A model generated the notes under the pieces. The model was given only the letters and a program-made list of their open reading frames with translations, made no database searches and was not told where the DNA came from. 64,000 bases of DNA from Hennigella sp045641165 (GTDB lineage: Bacteria > Bacillota_I > Bacilli_A > Mycoplasmatales > Mycoplasmoidaceae), in contig JAZUGL010000006.1 of assembly GCA_045641165.1 (NCBI GenBank), positions 30,737-94,736 on the forward strand, in the 5' to 3' direction. Position 1 is the stretch's first letter, and each line of letters begins with the position of its first letter. Shown here in pieces: positions 19,413-30,112 of this stretch. The position numbers were made by a program, and so were the translations under genes.

Positions 19413-21296
19413 CTACTTCCTTTCTATTGCCTTAACTGGGCAGTTGCTTGCACAAACACCACACTTAATACATTTGTTTTTATTAATTGTATGTGGTTTT
19501 TTAAATTCTCCAGATATTGCTTTAACTGGACAGTTTTTCGCACATAAACCACAACCAATACATTTAGATGAGTTAATTTCATAACTCATTAAATCTTTAC
19601 ATGCATGAGATGGACAAATGCCTTTAGTGTGAGCAATATATTCATCTCTAAAGTATTTTAAAGTTGAAAGAATTGGGTTTGGAGAAGATTGACCTAAACC
19701 ACATAAAGATGTTGCCTTAATATGTTTAGATAGGTTCTCTAAAGTAGTAATATCTTCCATAGTAGCTTTGCCAGAAGTGAACTTAGTTAAAAGTTCAAGT
19801 AATCTCATGTTACCAATTCTACATGGGATACATTTGCCACATGATTCATCTACACAGAATTCCATATAGAATTTACAAATATCTACCATACAGTTGTCTT
19901 CATCCATAACAATAAGACCACCAGATCCCATCATTGAACCAATTGCCATTAAGTTTTCATAATCAATTGGTGTATCAAGTAAACTTGCTGGAATACATCC
20001 ACCAGATGGACCGCCTGTTTGCGCAGCTTTGAATTTCTTACCATTAGGTACACCGCCGCAAATGTCATAAACTATTTGTCTTAATGTAGTTCCCATTGGA
20101 ACTTCAATAAGTCCTGTGTTGTTGATCTTACCACCAACAGCAAAAACTTTTGTACCTTTAGATTTTTCTGTACCAATAGAGTTGAATCATTTAGCACCAT
20201 TAAGAATAATTCTTGTAATGTTAGCATATGTTTCAACGTTATTTAAAACTGTAGGTTTGTGATATAAACCTGAGTTAGCAGGATAAGGAGGTCTTGGTCT
20301 AGGTTCTCCTCTATTTCCTTCTACTGAAGCCATTAATGCAGTTTCTTCGCCACAAACAAAGGCTCCTGAACCTAATCTTAAAGATAATTTGAAACTAAAG
20401 TTAGTGCCAAAGATGTTTTTTCCAAGTAAACCAAGCTTATTAGCTTGAGCAATGGCTAATTCAAGTCTTTTAACTGCAATTGGATATTCTGCTCTAACAT
20501 AGATAAATCCTTCGTCAGCACCAATAGCATAAGCAGCGATTGCCATTGCTTCTATAACTGAATGTGGATCAGCTTCAAGGATTGATCTATCCATGAAAGC
20601 ACCTGGGTCACCTTCATCAGCATTACAACAAACATATTTCTTTTTGTTAACTGCTTTTTTAGCTAGAGATCATTTTAACCCTGTAGGGAAACCACCACCA
20701 CCTCTACCTCTTAGTTTAGATTCAGTAATAACATCTACTACTTGATCAGGTGTCATTTCCTTTAAACATTTATGTAAAGCAAAGTAACCATCACATGCAA
20801 TATATTCTTCAATATTTTCTGGATCAATAATTCCTGCATTTTTTAAAGCAATCTTCATTTGGTGCTTATAAAAATTAGTTTTTCCTAAAGGAATAATGTT
20901 GTTAGAAGCATCTAATTGGTTTTTAAATACTAGTTCTTTAACAACTTGGCCACCCTTAATGTGTTGGCTAATAATCTTAGCTGTATCTTCAGGTTTAACT
21001 TTACAATAGAAAATACCTTCTGGATAAACTAAAACAACTGGTCCTAAAGCACATAAACCGTGACAACCTGTTTGGCTAACTTCTACTTTACCAGTTAAAC
21101 CATTTTCTTGGATTGCTTTATTAAATCCATCAATAACATCTTTAGATTTGTTACTTAAACATCCTGTTGAAGCACAAATTAAAATTTGTTTAATTCCTGT
21201 TGCTTCAGCTTTAGCTAGACCTTCTTTACGGTCATTCATTCTTTTAGCTAATTTAGCTTTGATGGCTTGTAATTTTTCAATAGTAATCTTTGCCAT
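19413..21296 (-). CDS. hydB: NADH-binding flavoprotein subunit of the hydrogenase (HydB/NuoF-like)
   Basis: HydB links NAD(H) through FMN to the hydrogenase. The 627-residue protein has a thioredoxin-like [2Fe-2S] domain (CASTGCLS, TGCHGLC), then the NuoF core with GRGGGGFPTGLKW and CNADEGDPGAF for NADH and FMN. The ESCGKCIPCR cluster site follows. A C-terminal two-cluster ferredoxin domain (CIGCGLCAKNCP, CIKCGVCASNCP) completes it. This arrangement is that of the beta subunit of trimeric electron-bifurcating hydrogenases. It starts 2 nt after hydC. UGA codes Trp at two conserved sites. Confidence 0.95.
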
Positions 21297-21298
21297 AA

Positions 21299-21766
21299 TT
21301 ACTTGCCCTCCTTAGCTTTATATTCATCGATGACTGCTTGGCATTTGCCAGGAGTCATACTTGGATATACTTTATCATTAACCATGATAACAGGAGCTAG
21401 TCCGCAGCATCCTACACATCTAGCAGATGTTAAGCTAAATAGTCCATCTTGTGTAGTTTGTCCTAACTTAATTCCTAATAGTTGTTCAAATTTAGCAAGG
21501 ATGTCAGCTGAGCCTCTAACATAACATGCTGTTCCTAAACAAACATTAATAACATATTTACCTTTTTTAACAAATGTAAATTGAGCATAGAAACTTGCAA
21601 TCGAATAAATTTCACTAGTTGTAGTGTTAAACTCTTTAGCAATAAGTGCCATCACTTCCCTGCTTAAGTAGCCAAAGGCTACTTGCGCTTCTTGTAAACA
21701 CATTAACTTAGTTCCATTATGATTGTGAATTTCCTTGATTTTGGTTTCAAATTCTTGAATTGTCAT
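21299..21766 (-). CDS. hydC: Hydrogenase [2Fe-2S] subunit HydC (NuoE-like)
   Basis: This 155-residue NuoE-type subunit has a helical N-terminus (LQEAQVAFGYLS) and a thioredoxin-like domain whose [2Fe-2S] ligands are seen in CLGTACYVRG and ARCVGCCGLAP. In bifurcating hydrogenases this small subunit sits beside HydB in the electron path. It is the first gene of the operon and has an AAGGA site before the ATG. A TATAAT at 21806-21811 on the minus strand is the likely promoter, divergent from def. Confidence 0.95.
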   Translation of the reverse strand: MTIQEFETKIKEIHNHNGTKLMCLQEAQVAFGYLSREVMALIAKEFNTTTSEIYSIASFYAQFTFVKKGKYVINVCLGTACYVRGSADILAKFEQLLGIKLGQTTQDGLFSLTSARCVGCCGLAPVIMVNDKVYPSMTPGKCQAVIDEYKAKEGK

Positions 21767-21805
21767 AATTTCCTTAAAAATTAATATGTATAGATATTAA
21801 TGTTT

Positions 21806-21841
21806 ATTATAAGAAATATTCATAAAAATAAAATATATAAT
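21806..21841. promoter_or_regulatory. Divergent promoters of hydC-hydB-hydA-fdx and def
   Basis: TATAAT on the minus strand (21806-21811) serves the hydrogenase operon. TATAAT on the plus strand (21836-21841) serves def and ends 7 nt before its ATG. I see no clear operator for a redox regulator between them. Confidence 0.6.
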
Positions 21842-21848
21842 ATGTCTA

Positions 21849-22421
21849 ATGTTGAATAATCAAGAAGTACTTCCTACTTCTAAGTGAATCTTAGAAGATA
21901 ACAACACGTTTTTATCTAAGAAATGTAAACCAGTTACTTTCCCATTAGATAAGAAAGATATTGAGCTAGTTAATAAGATGGTTAGCTATATCGATGCTTG
22001 TTATCTTAATAAAGACGAACAATATGGGATCAGACCAGGCATTGCCTTGGCTGGGCCACAAGTAGGTTGTGATAAAAGAATTATTTATATTCATTTTGGT
22101 TTAGACAAAAAAGAATATCGATATCTTTTAGCAAATCCAAAGATTATTGCTACTAGTGTGCAAAAATGTTATCTCAAAGACTATGAAGGCTGTCTTTCAG
22201 TTAAAAAAGAGCACAAAGGGCATGTAGCTAGATACTACAGAGTTAAAGTAGAAGCAATAGATATGCTAAACAATAACAAGAAGATTGTGATTGATGCAAC
22301 GGATATACTTTCAATTTGTTTACAACATGAGATTGATCATCTTGATGGAATCTTATATTATCAAAGAATTGATAAAAACCATAAAGACTTATCTGATGAT
22401 CAAACTCTAATTGCCTTCTAA
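21849..22421 (+). CDS. def: Peptide deformylase
   Basis: This metalloenzyme removes the formyl group from the initiator Met of new proteins. All three motifs are present in 190 residues: GIALAGPQVG (motif 1), EGCLSV (motif 2, metal-binding Cys) and QHEIDHLDG (motif 3, HExxH with Asp). The ATG at 21849 is chosen because it reads through a UGA-coded Trp (TSKWILE) and follows TATAAT by 7 nt, implying leaderless translation. The nearer ATG at 21842 runs into a stop. rnjA follows 12 nt after the stop codon. Confidence 0.95.
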
Positions 22422-22433
22422 TTAGGAGAAAAT

Positions 22434-24125
22434 ATGGAAAATAATAAACCCACTACAGTCTTTGCTTTAGGTGGAATAGAAGAAATAGGTAAAAATATGT
22501 ACATCGTCGAATACGATGATGAACTATTTATTATCGATTGTGGTAACAAATTCTCAGATGAAAATGAATTACCAGGCGTTAGCTCAGTAATTTGCCCTTT
22601 TGATTATTTGGTTGAAAACCAAAAGAAAATAAAAGGATTAATTATTACTCATGCTCACGAAGACCACATTGGTGGTGTTCCTTATCTATTAAAGACTGTT
22701 AATATTCCAGTAGTTTATGGAAGTTTACTGGTACAAAACATTTTAAAAAGAAAACTTAAAGAACATCCAGATGCTAAATTAAATAAATTTGTTGAAATGA
22801 AGGATGAAACAGTTATTGAAACTAAAAATTTCAAAATTGATTTCTTTAGAGTATGTCACTCTATTCCATTATGTTTTGGTGTATGTTTACATACACCTAA
22901 TGGGAATGTAGTAACATGTGGTGACTTTAGATTCGACTTTTCTGAAAAGATGGAACAAACAGATATTCATAAAATCTGTGAAGTAGCTAAAAGAGGTGTT
23001 GATTTACTATTATGTGAAACAACAAATGCTGAATCACAAGGATTTTCTGGTTCAGAAAAATTAGTGTTAGATGAGATAAGAAGACAAATAACTAAAGCTC
23101 CAGGTAGAGTTTTAATTACTACTTTTGCTTCTAACTTAAGAAGAATTCAAAATATTATTGAAATTGCCATTAACTTAGGCAGAAGAATATGCATTATTGG
23201 TAAAACAATGGATGATAACATTAGAACATCTATTGCTACTGGTTTACTAAAGACATTTAAAACAGATTTTGTTGAACCAGCAGATATTAAAGATACACCT
23301 GATGAAGATCTAGTTATTATCTTAACTGGTTCTCAAGGAGAACCAACAGCCGCTTTAAATATGATGGCAGGTGGAAAATATCCTCACATTGTTTTAAAAC
23401 CAAGTGATACATTATTATTTAGTTCTAATCCAATTCCTGGAAACTTTGCTCAAGTTGAAGAACTAGTTAATAAACTATATAAATGTGGTATTAGAGTAAT
23501 TCAAAACTCTTCTAGTACTAAATTACATGCTTCAGGACATGCTACACAAACTGAACTAGAATTAATGGTTAAGCTTGTTGCGCCTAAGTATATAGTTCCT
23601 ATCCATGGTGAATATAAAATGCTTTCCGCAATGGAAGAAAATGTTACTTTCTTAGGAATTCCTAAAGAAAGATACATCCAATTAACTAATGGTCAAAAAG
23701 TTAAATTAATTAACCATGAGTTAATTGTTACAGATGAATTTGTTGATACTAAAGAAGTTTATGTTGATGGTAAAAAAATCAATGAAGATAACTCTAAAGT
23801 ATTAGGAGCAAGAAGAATACTTGGAACTGATGGAGTATTTAATGCTACTATCGTAATTGATAGAAAAGCAAAGAAGATTATTGGTTTACCAGTTTTAATT
23901 ACTAGAGGTTGTTTCTATGCTAATACTTCTATTAGCTTAATTAAAAAGATTGGCTACTCTATCAAAGAAAATATTGAAAGAGAAATGCAAAAATCTAAAC
24001 AACAAATTACTAACCAAACAATTAGAAAGATTGCTGAAAACACAATTACTTTCTTTGTATGAAAGAATAAAAATAAAAGACCGCTTGTTAAAGCTACAGT
24101 CTTTGATGAATCAATATCTAAATAA
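22434..24125 (+). CDS. rnj: Ribonuclease J
   Basis: RNase J is a metallo-beta-lactamase/beta-CASP nuclease with 5' exonuclease and endonuclease activity, central to RNA decay in Firmicutes and mollicutes. The 563-residue protein opens with FALGGIEEIGKNMY and carries the metal motif HAHEDH at 73-78. It then has the beta-CASP segment with TGSQGEP, SSSTKLHASGHA and PIHGEYKML. TTAGGAG precedes the ATG. The last 20 residues lie beyond a UGA-coded Trp. J1 versus J2 cannot be told from the sequence alone. Confidence 0.95.
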
Positions 24126-24145
24126 CCAGGTAACTGATTATTTTT

Positions 24146-25624
24146 TTATATTTCCATTTCAGAAGCTAAGGCAAAATCAATGCCTACTTTTTGACTTTTT
24201 GGTGGATGTTTAGTATGAATTGCATAAGCAGCAATAAAGATAATTGCCATAGCTGCTACGACAAAGAATGTAGACATATTAATTAAGTGATTTGTTTGGG
24301 CATATAAATGGATATCTCATCCAGTTCAAATATCAAAGATTGGTCCTTTATAAATATTGTTGAAAGCAGAACCAAGGGTTACTCCTGCAGCCAAACATGT
24401 ATTAAATACACCTACAGGTGTAATAATATTTGTTTTAAAGAAATGCTTTGTAACCATAGTACCAATTAATACTGGAAGAATTAAACCAAAGGCTAAACCA
24501 TTTAATAAGTTTGTTGCAAAATAGAATGGAGCATTTAGGAAGTATTCGCTTTCAATTGTGTTTAGACTAAGATTTAAACATCAAATTAAGCATCCACTTA
24601 AAACAATTACTCACTTAGCTGTCTTTTGTTTTTTTGATAAAGCAGCAGCAACTATTGCTGTACCAGCAAGTTGCCCGACAGCATACATTAAAGAGAAATA
24701 TCCTTCAAAGTATTTAATTGGATAAGGTTGAGGATTAATTAAGTTTGGTGGAATAGTCCCTATTTCAGCCAAAAAGACTAATTGAGTAATAGAAGTAGGT
24801 CCAGAAGTAATTCATCTAGCAAAACCCAAACAAATAGCTGCTAAACCAACTAAAACAACAACTGATCAATCATGTTTTGTTTTAACTGTTTCCCTAAAAT
24901 GGAAACTTTTAAACAATTGTTGTTTGTTTTCTTTAATAAGAATAACAATAAAGAAAGATATCATGATAGCAACTACTGCACAAATTCATAGATATTTCAT
25001 AACATCTATATAAAGTGTTGGATCAATAAACACTTCATACATATCTGGTAAAAAACTACAAGCAATAGATTGACCACAGCTTGTAACTATTTCAGCTATT
25101 GCTGGTGGAATAGCAACAATTGAAACTAGTTTAAAGATTTTGGCAGATCTGTCTTTTTCAACAAACATTAAGTTGAAAATACCAATAATAGATGCACCTA
25201 CACCTGTACCGATAGATTGAATAATGTTAGTAACATTATTAGGAGCTAAAAACATTGGTAGTAATGTTGCAAACTGAATTGCTAAAGAAATATAAATAAC
25301 ATTCTTTCTTGATTTAGTTTTGTAACTTAAAACATCTGTTAGTGGTCGATAAAGTAAACCAGCAAGACCATAAATAGTTAAAGGAAGTCAAAATCATATT
25401 CCTCGATCTCCGCCATATTCAGCGTTGTTGATGGCAATATGCATCTGACCTGTATATTCGCGACAAAATAGTGGTGCCATTCAATAAAAAATAAATAAAA
25501 TGAACAACAAAACTTCATTTCTAGAAGCTAGTTTCAATTTCTTAATTAAAATGCCTGTTCCGCCAACAGTTAAAGACAGAATTAAAACATTAATAATTAT
25601 GGCTGTAATTTGGGCTAATTCCAT
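24146..25624 (-). CDS. MFS-type permease, paralogue 1
   Basis: The 492-residue integral membrane protein has roughly twelve hydrophobic segments and the MFS look, with a basic loop motif (DVLSYKTKSRKNVIYISL) between early helices. Segments such as FEGYFSLMYAVGQLAGTA and LLNGLAFGLILPVLIGTMV match the next gene position by position, so the two are tandem duplicates. The substrate is unknown. The neighbouring fumC makes a dicarboxylate or amino-acid substrate thinkable, but this is a guess. The ATG at 25622-25624 lacks a clear Shine-Dalgarno. Confidence 0.8.
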
Positions 25625-25669
25625 GGCTATTTATATTATTATAAATATGTTATTAAAATTACTTAATTT

Positions 25670-25700
25670 TAATAAAAAACCAATGTATTACTATACATTG
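25670..25700 (-). terminator. Terminator of MFS permease 2
   Basis: A perfect 8-bp stem CAATGTAT / ATACATTG with a 4-nt loop is followed on the minus strand by GGTTTTTTATT. Confidence 0.75.
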
Positions 25701-25701
25701 A

Positions 25702-27144
25702 TTAATCGTCCATATCTTGTTGGTTTTTTACCCTGTTAACTCTGATACGTTTTGGTGGGTGTTTTTTTTGAATGAAAAAGGCACTAGTAAACATTGTTCA
25801 CATCAAAACCATCGTAGCAATAACACAAATAATTACAATTCAATTAACTTTAACAAATTCATCTCATTGTAATTCGCCACCAGCAAACACATTTTGTTTC
25901 ATAAATGTATTAAAGAACTGACTTGAGCATATTCCAATAGATAAACCAAGGTTATAAGTTGTTACTGGTGTAATCTTGTTTGTCTTAGCAAAGAACTTAT
26001 TCATTACCATACCAACTATTAAGTTGTATGTGATACCAAAGGCAAAACCATTAATGATGTTTAATGGCAATCTTGCATATACATTTAAAACAGATGCTTG
26101 ACAAACAGCATAAACTATTCATAAACCAGAAGCAATAGAAAAGATGGCTAATTTATTCATCTTTTTAACTAGATAGAATCCACAAAGAATATTAGCAGCC
26201 ATTTGCCCTACAGTAAATATTACTGATAAGTATCCTTCATAGCCATTAGTTGAAACACCTTGGTGTTTAGCAATGTAATTTAATTCAGTAATTGCTGTAC
26301 CACCTGATGTAGTAAATTTAATAAATGAAGTTATGGCTGCAGCTAGAATTAGTAAGGCAACAACTCAACCGTCTCATTTGTTTCTAACTGGTTCTTTATA
26401 TTGGTTATCCTTGTATAGTAGTGCTGTCTTTTCTTTGATGAATAAAGCAGTAATAATTGTGGCAACAATACAAATGATTCCTATTACTCACATGTATTTA
26501 ACAATATCTATATATTGTTGTCAATACTCAGGAGTGGGTGTATCAGGTTTAACAGGCAAGAAGCTTGTTACACAGCATTGTAATACTGATGAAATAAATT
26601 CAGCTATTAGTGGTGGTAATGATAATAATGAAACAGTAACAAAGACTTTTTTCTTTGCATATTGTTCATTAAACATTAAGTTAAATACAGCAATACCACT
26701 AGCGCCTATACCCACTGTAATTGATTGAATAACATTGGTTACAAAACATGGATAAACTACCATAGGAATTGCTCCTAACAATTGAATACCTAAAGAAATA
26801 TAAATTACATTCTTTCTTGATTTAAGTCTATGACTTAGTAAATCATTTAATGGTTTTCAAAATAAACCAATAATTCCATAAACAGTAACTGGCACTCAAA
26901 GCAAACCATTCAATCATGTGCCTTGAGTTGTTCCTTCCATTGCCATATGCATTTGTGAGGTGTATTCTCTCAAAAGCATAGGAGCAATTCAATAAAGTGT
27001 ATAAATGATAAAAAGCAACTTATAGTTTTTATCATCAAACTTGATTTTGAAAATTAATATACCAGAAACAACAAGTGATACTAATAAAACACTTAAGTTC
27101 AAGCAAATAGCAATTAGTTGATTTGTATCAAAAGCATTACTCAT
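25702..27144 (-). CDS. MFS-type permease, paralogue 2
   Basis: The 480-residue permease is paralogous to the preceding one. They share DLLSHRLKSRKNVIYISLG, an IIQSI/VIQSI region, FEGY/YEGY-FSL/LSV and a C-terminal KKHPPK-type basic tail. About twelve membrane segments are visible, several with UGA-coded Trp. It is divergent from fumC: a TATAAT at 27165-27170 on the minus strand lies 20 nt before the ATG. The substrate cannot be assigned from sequence. Confidence 0.8.
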
Positions 27145-27188
27145 TTTTTCTAAAAATTAGAAATATTATAAAGTCATTTTAATTATTT

Positions 27189-27194
27189 TATAAT
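27189..27194 (+). promoter_or_regulatory. -10 box of fumC, 9 nt from the ATG
   Basis: TATAAT is followed by nine bases and then ATG, with no ribosome-binding site, so the transcript should be leaderless or nearly so. Confidence 0.6.
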
Positions 27195-27203
27195 TAAAAC
27201 ACT

Positions 27204-28574
27204 ATGAAAATGAAAATGATGAAGGATACGCTAGGCACCATAGCTGTTCCTGCAAATGTATATTGAGGTGCACAAACACAAAGAAGTAAACAAAACTTTA
27301 CTATCTCTGATGAAAAAATGCCTAAGCAATTAATTAAGTGTATTACTTATATTAAGAAAGCTTGTGCGATTGCTAATGCTAAAGCAAAAAAGCTTGATCC
27401 AATTAAGGCTAAAGCTATTGTTAAAGTATGTAATGAAGTATTAGCTGGTAAATTAGATGATAACTTCCCTCTATCTATTTGACAAACAGGCAGTGGTACA
27501 CAAACAAACATGAATGTTAATGAAGTTGTTGCTTATCGTGCTAATGCTTTAGCAAGAAAAGACAAATTCATTCACCCTAATGATCATGTTAATATGTCTC
27601 AATCAAGTAATGACGTATTCCCGACAGCTATGCATTTAGTTGTAGCTACTTTAACTAAAGAAAAACTGTTACCTAATTTAGATACTTTAATTAAGGAACT
27701 AAAGAAGTTGGTTAGAAAGAACTGAAACATCATTAAAGTGGGTAGAACCCACTTACAAGATGCTACACCAGTAAGATTGGGACAAGAAATCTCTGCTTGA
27801 GTAGCTATGCTTGAAAACTCTAGAGACATGATTAAAGATGCAGCTAAATATGTTAATAAACTATGTATTGGTGGTACAGCTGTTGGTACTGGTTTAAATA
27901 CACCAAAAGGTTTTGATAAAGCAGTATGTGCTGAATTATCAAAGATGATTGGAATTAAATTTAGTCCTTTAGCTAACAAATTCCAAGGTTTAAGCTCAAA
28001 AGATTCTTTATCTCATTACCATGCAGCTTTAAAAACATTAGCTGAAAGCTTAATTAAGATTGCAAACGACGTAAGATTCTTAGCTTCAGGTCCAAACTGT
28101 GGTATAGGAGAAATAATTATTCCAAGTAATGAACCAGGAAGTTCAATTATGCCAGGAAAAGTAAACCCTACACAATGTGAAGCAATGATGATGCTATGTA
28201 TTAGAGTAATTGGTAATGATACTTGTGTTACATTAGGTGATGCAATGGGTAACTACCAATTAAATACATTTATGCCAATGATGATTTATTCTATAAATCA
28301 ATCTATTCATTTGCTTGCAGATGGTATGGATTCATTTACAAGAAAATGTGTAGTTGGTATTAAACCTAACAAAAAGAAAATTGAATACAACTTATATCGT
28401 GATTTAATGCTTGTTACTGCTTTAAATGTTAAGATTGGTTATGAAAAAGCTGCTGATATCTCTAAATTAGCGCAAAAAGAATCAATCACATTAAAAGAAG
28501 CTGCTAAAAAACTTGGTTATCTATCTGAAGCTGAATTTGATAAGATAGTTGTTCCAAGCAAGATGGTTGGATAA
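27204..28574 (+). CDS. fumC: Fumarate hydratase, class II
   Basis: FumC interconverts fumarate and malate. The 456-residue protein shows SGTQTNMNVNEVVAYRA, HPNDHVNMSQSSNDVFPTAM, GRTHLQDATPVRLGQE and GSSIMPGKVNPTQCEA. The TH in GRTHLQDATP and the GKVNPTQCE segment favour fumarase over aspartase, which has GRTQLQDAVP and AKVNPV. Three UGA codons encode Trp. The gene stands alone, converging on a hypothetical gene and divergent from the MFS pair. A fumarase is unusual for a mycoplasma with no complete TCA cycle. It may link imported malate or fumarate to another step not visible here. Confidence 0.93.
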
Positions 28575-28582
28575 AAAGTAGA

Positions 28583-28924
28583 CTATTCAGTCCTTAAATT
28601 ATTAAGTTTAATTAACTTAATTAATAGGTTGTGGTCTTGGATAACCATTTGTTCTAATCTATCAAGTCTAGCTGACATATCCAATATTAATTGTCTTAAA
28701 CTAGGTTGTTTAGATTTTGGGTTTGTTTTAATTAAAACAGGCTTAGTCTTTTTAGGATCAAGAACTAAGAAACGTTTATTGTTATCTAATTGATTTATTT
28801 GGGTTTTATTCATAACTAAAACATCAAATTCTTTTGTAATTTGATTATATGAGGTAAATTTTTCAAATTTGTCCATTAAATTATCTACCCCTATATGGGG
28901 TAGCTCCCATATAGAACTAGTCAT
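28583..28924 (-). CDS. Hypothetical protein with C-terminal coiled coil, 113 aa
   Basis: I do not recognise this protein. It has no signal peptide or membrane segment. The N-terminal half is mixed, the middle is basic (KTKPVLIKTNPKSKQP), and the last ~35 residues (MSARLDRLEQMVIQDHNLLI) show a heptad-like hydrophobic pattern that suggests coiled-coil oligomerisation. The 5' coding part contains a perfect 9-bp inverted repeat (28891-28914). It lies 21 nt upstream of dinB on the same strand-side cluster but after it in transcription order, so it may share the tlyA-dinB transcript. Confidence 0.6.
   Translation of the reverse strand: MTSSIWELPHIGVDNLMDKFEKFTSYNQITKEFDVLVMNKTQINQLDNNKRFLVLDPKKTKPVLIKTNPKSKQPSLRQLILDMSARLDRLEQMVIQDHNLLIKLIKLNNLRTE
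28891..28914. repeat. Inverted repeat inside the hypothetical gene
   Basis: CTATATGGG and CCCATATAG form a perfect 9-bp inverted repeat with a 6-nt loop, 11 nt inside the start of the gene at 28583-28924. On RNA it could fold over the early codons. Confidence 0.5.
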
Positions 28925-28945
28925 AAAAAAATAAATTTGGCTAAA

Positions 28946-30112
28946 CTATTTTAATTTATTTTTAGCTAAAGTAACAATATCTACACCAAGTTTTTGGTTG
29001 ACTTCTTCAACTATTTTTTCTAGTTTTGTTTTTCTTTTATTAATAATCTTGTCTTTATTAGATGACTTATCAATCTTTTGCAGTTTAGCTAATCCTATAC
29101 CAACTAATCTAATTGGTTTATTGCCGTTGTAGATTTGCGAAAATAGTCTTGTAGCAATGTTATAAAGATCTTCAAAACGATAAATGAGTTTATTTTGTGA
29201 TTCACTTTTTGTGTATTGTTTATAAATATCATATTTATAAATAACACTTACTACTGAACCTGCCATTTCATAACTTGCAACTTTATCTGCAAGTTCTTCA
29301 GCAATGTATTTAAAGGTTGTTTCAATTTCTATTGGATCAGTTGAAGGATCTAATAAAGTGTGACTGACAGATAATGATTTGGGATCATTTTGACTAACAT
29401 CAACAAAATCAGAACCATTGCCTAAGGCATTTTCTTTTATGTCATATCAATAACTACCTAATAACCATTCAAGATGTTTAATGTCATCATATTTAGCTAA
29501 ATCACCAATAGTATTTATGCCAATACTTTTCATTTTCTTAGCATTAGCTGGACCAACAAAGAACATTTCTTCTATAGGCAATGGTCAAATTAATTTCTTT
29601 AAATCATTTTGATTTAAGATAGAAGTTATTCCTCTTGGTTTGTGCAAATCTGTTGCCATTTTGGCTAAGAATTTATTTCAACTAATACCAATAGAAACTG
29701 GTAGTTTTAAGTATTTATAAACATCATTTTGTATTTTTCTAGCTAATTTGATTGGACTACCATATCTTTTTACAGTTTGTGTAACGTCTATTCAACATTC
29801 ATCAATAGACATTTCTTGACAAATGTTACTAAAATGTTTTTTGATAAAATCAAAAAACTCTCTGCTTTTTTGTTCATAAAGTTGATAATGTCCATTAACT
29901 ATTGTTGCTTGCGGGCATAATTGGTGAGCATATCACACTGGCATAGCTGCTTTAACACCAAATTTTCTTGCTTTATAGTTAGCTGTTGAAACAACTGATC
30001 TTTTATTTCTACCACTAACAATGATTGGTTTATTTCTAAGCTTGGGGTTTACCGCTTCTTCACAACTAGCAAAGAAGGCATCTAAATCTAAATGGAAAAT
30101 AAGCTTATTCAT
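28946..30112 (-). CDS. dinB: DNA polymerase IV (Y-family translesion polymerase)
   Basis: This Y-family polymerase copies damaged DNA. The 388-residue protein begins IFHLDLDAFFASCE with the first catalytic Asp, and has SIDECWIDVT with the second acidic pair. PVSIGISWNKFLAKMATDLHKP, the helix-hairpin-helix region IEEMFFVGPANAKKMKSIGI and a little-finger domain follow. UGA codes Trp repeatedly. Its ATG overlaps the tlyA stop by one base (TAATG), so it is translationally coupled to tlyA. No LexA-type operator is visible nearby. Confidence 0.93.

Noticed and set aside
17453..21766. Hydrogenase operon considered as contaminating clostridial DNA.
   Set aside because: Its genes use UGA for conserved Trp, have the same base composition and are flanked by mollicute genes on both sides.
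24126..24145. Possible terminator after the RNase J gene.
   Set aside because: There is a T-run, but I could not form a convincing stem.
27204..28574. Assignment as aspartate ammonia-lyase.
   Set aside because: The GRTHLQDATP and GKVNPTQCEA motifs are those of fumarase; aspartase has GRTQLQDAVP and AKVNPV.
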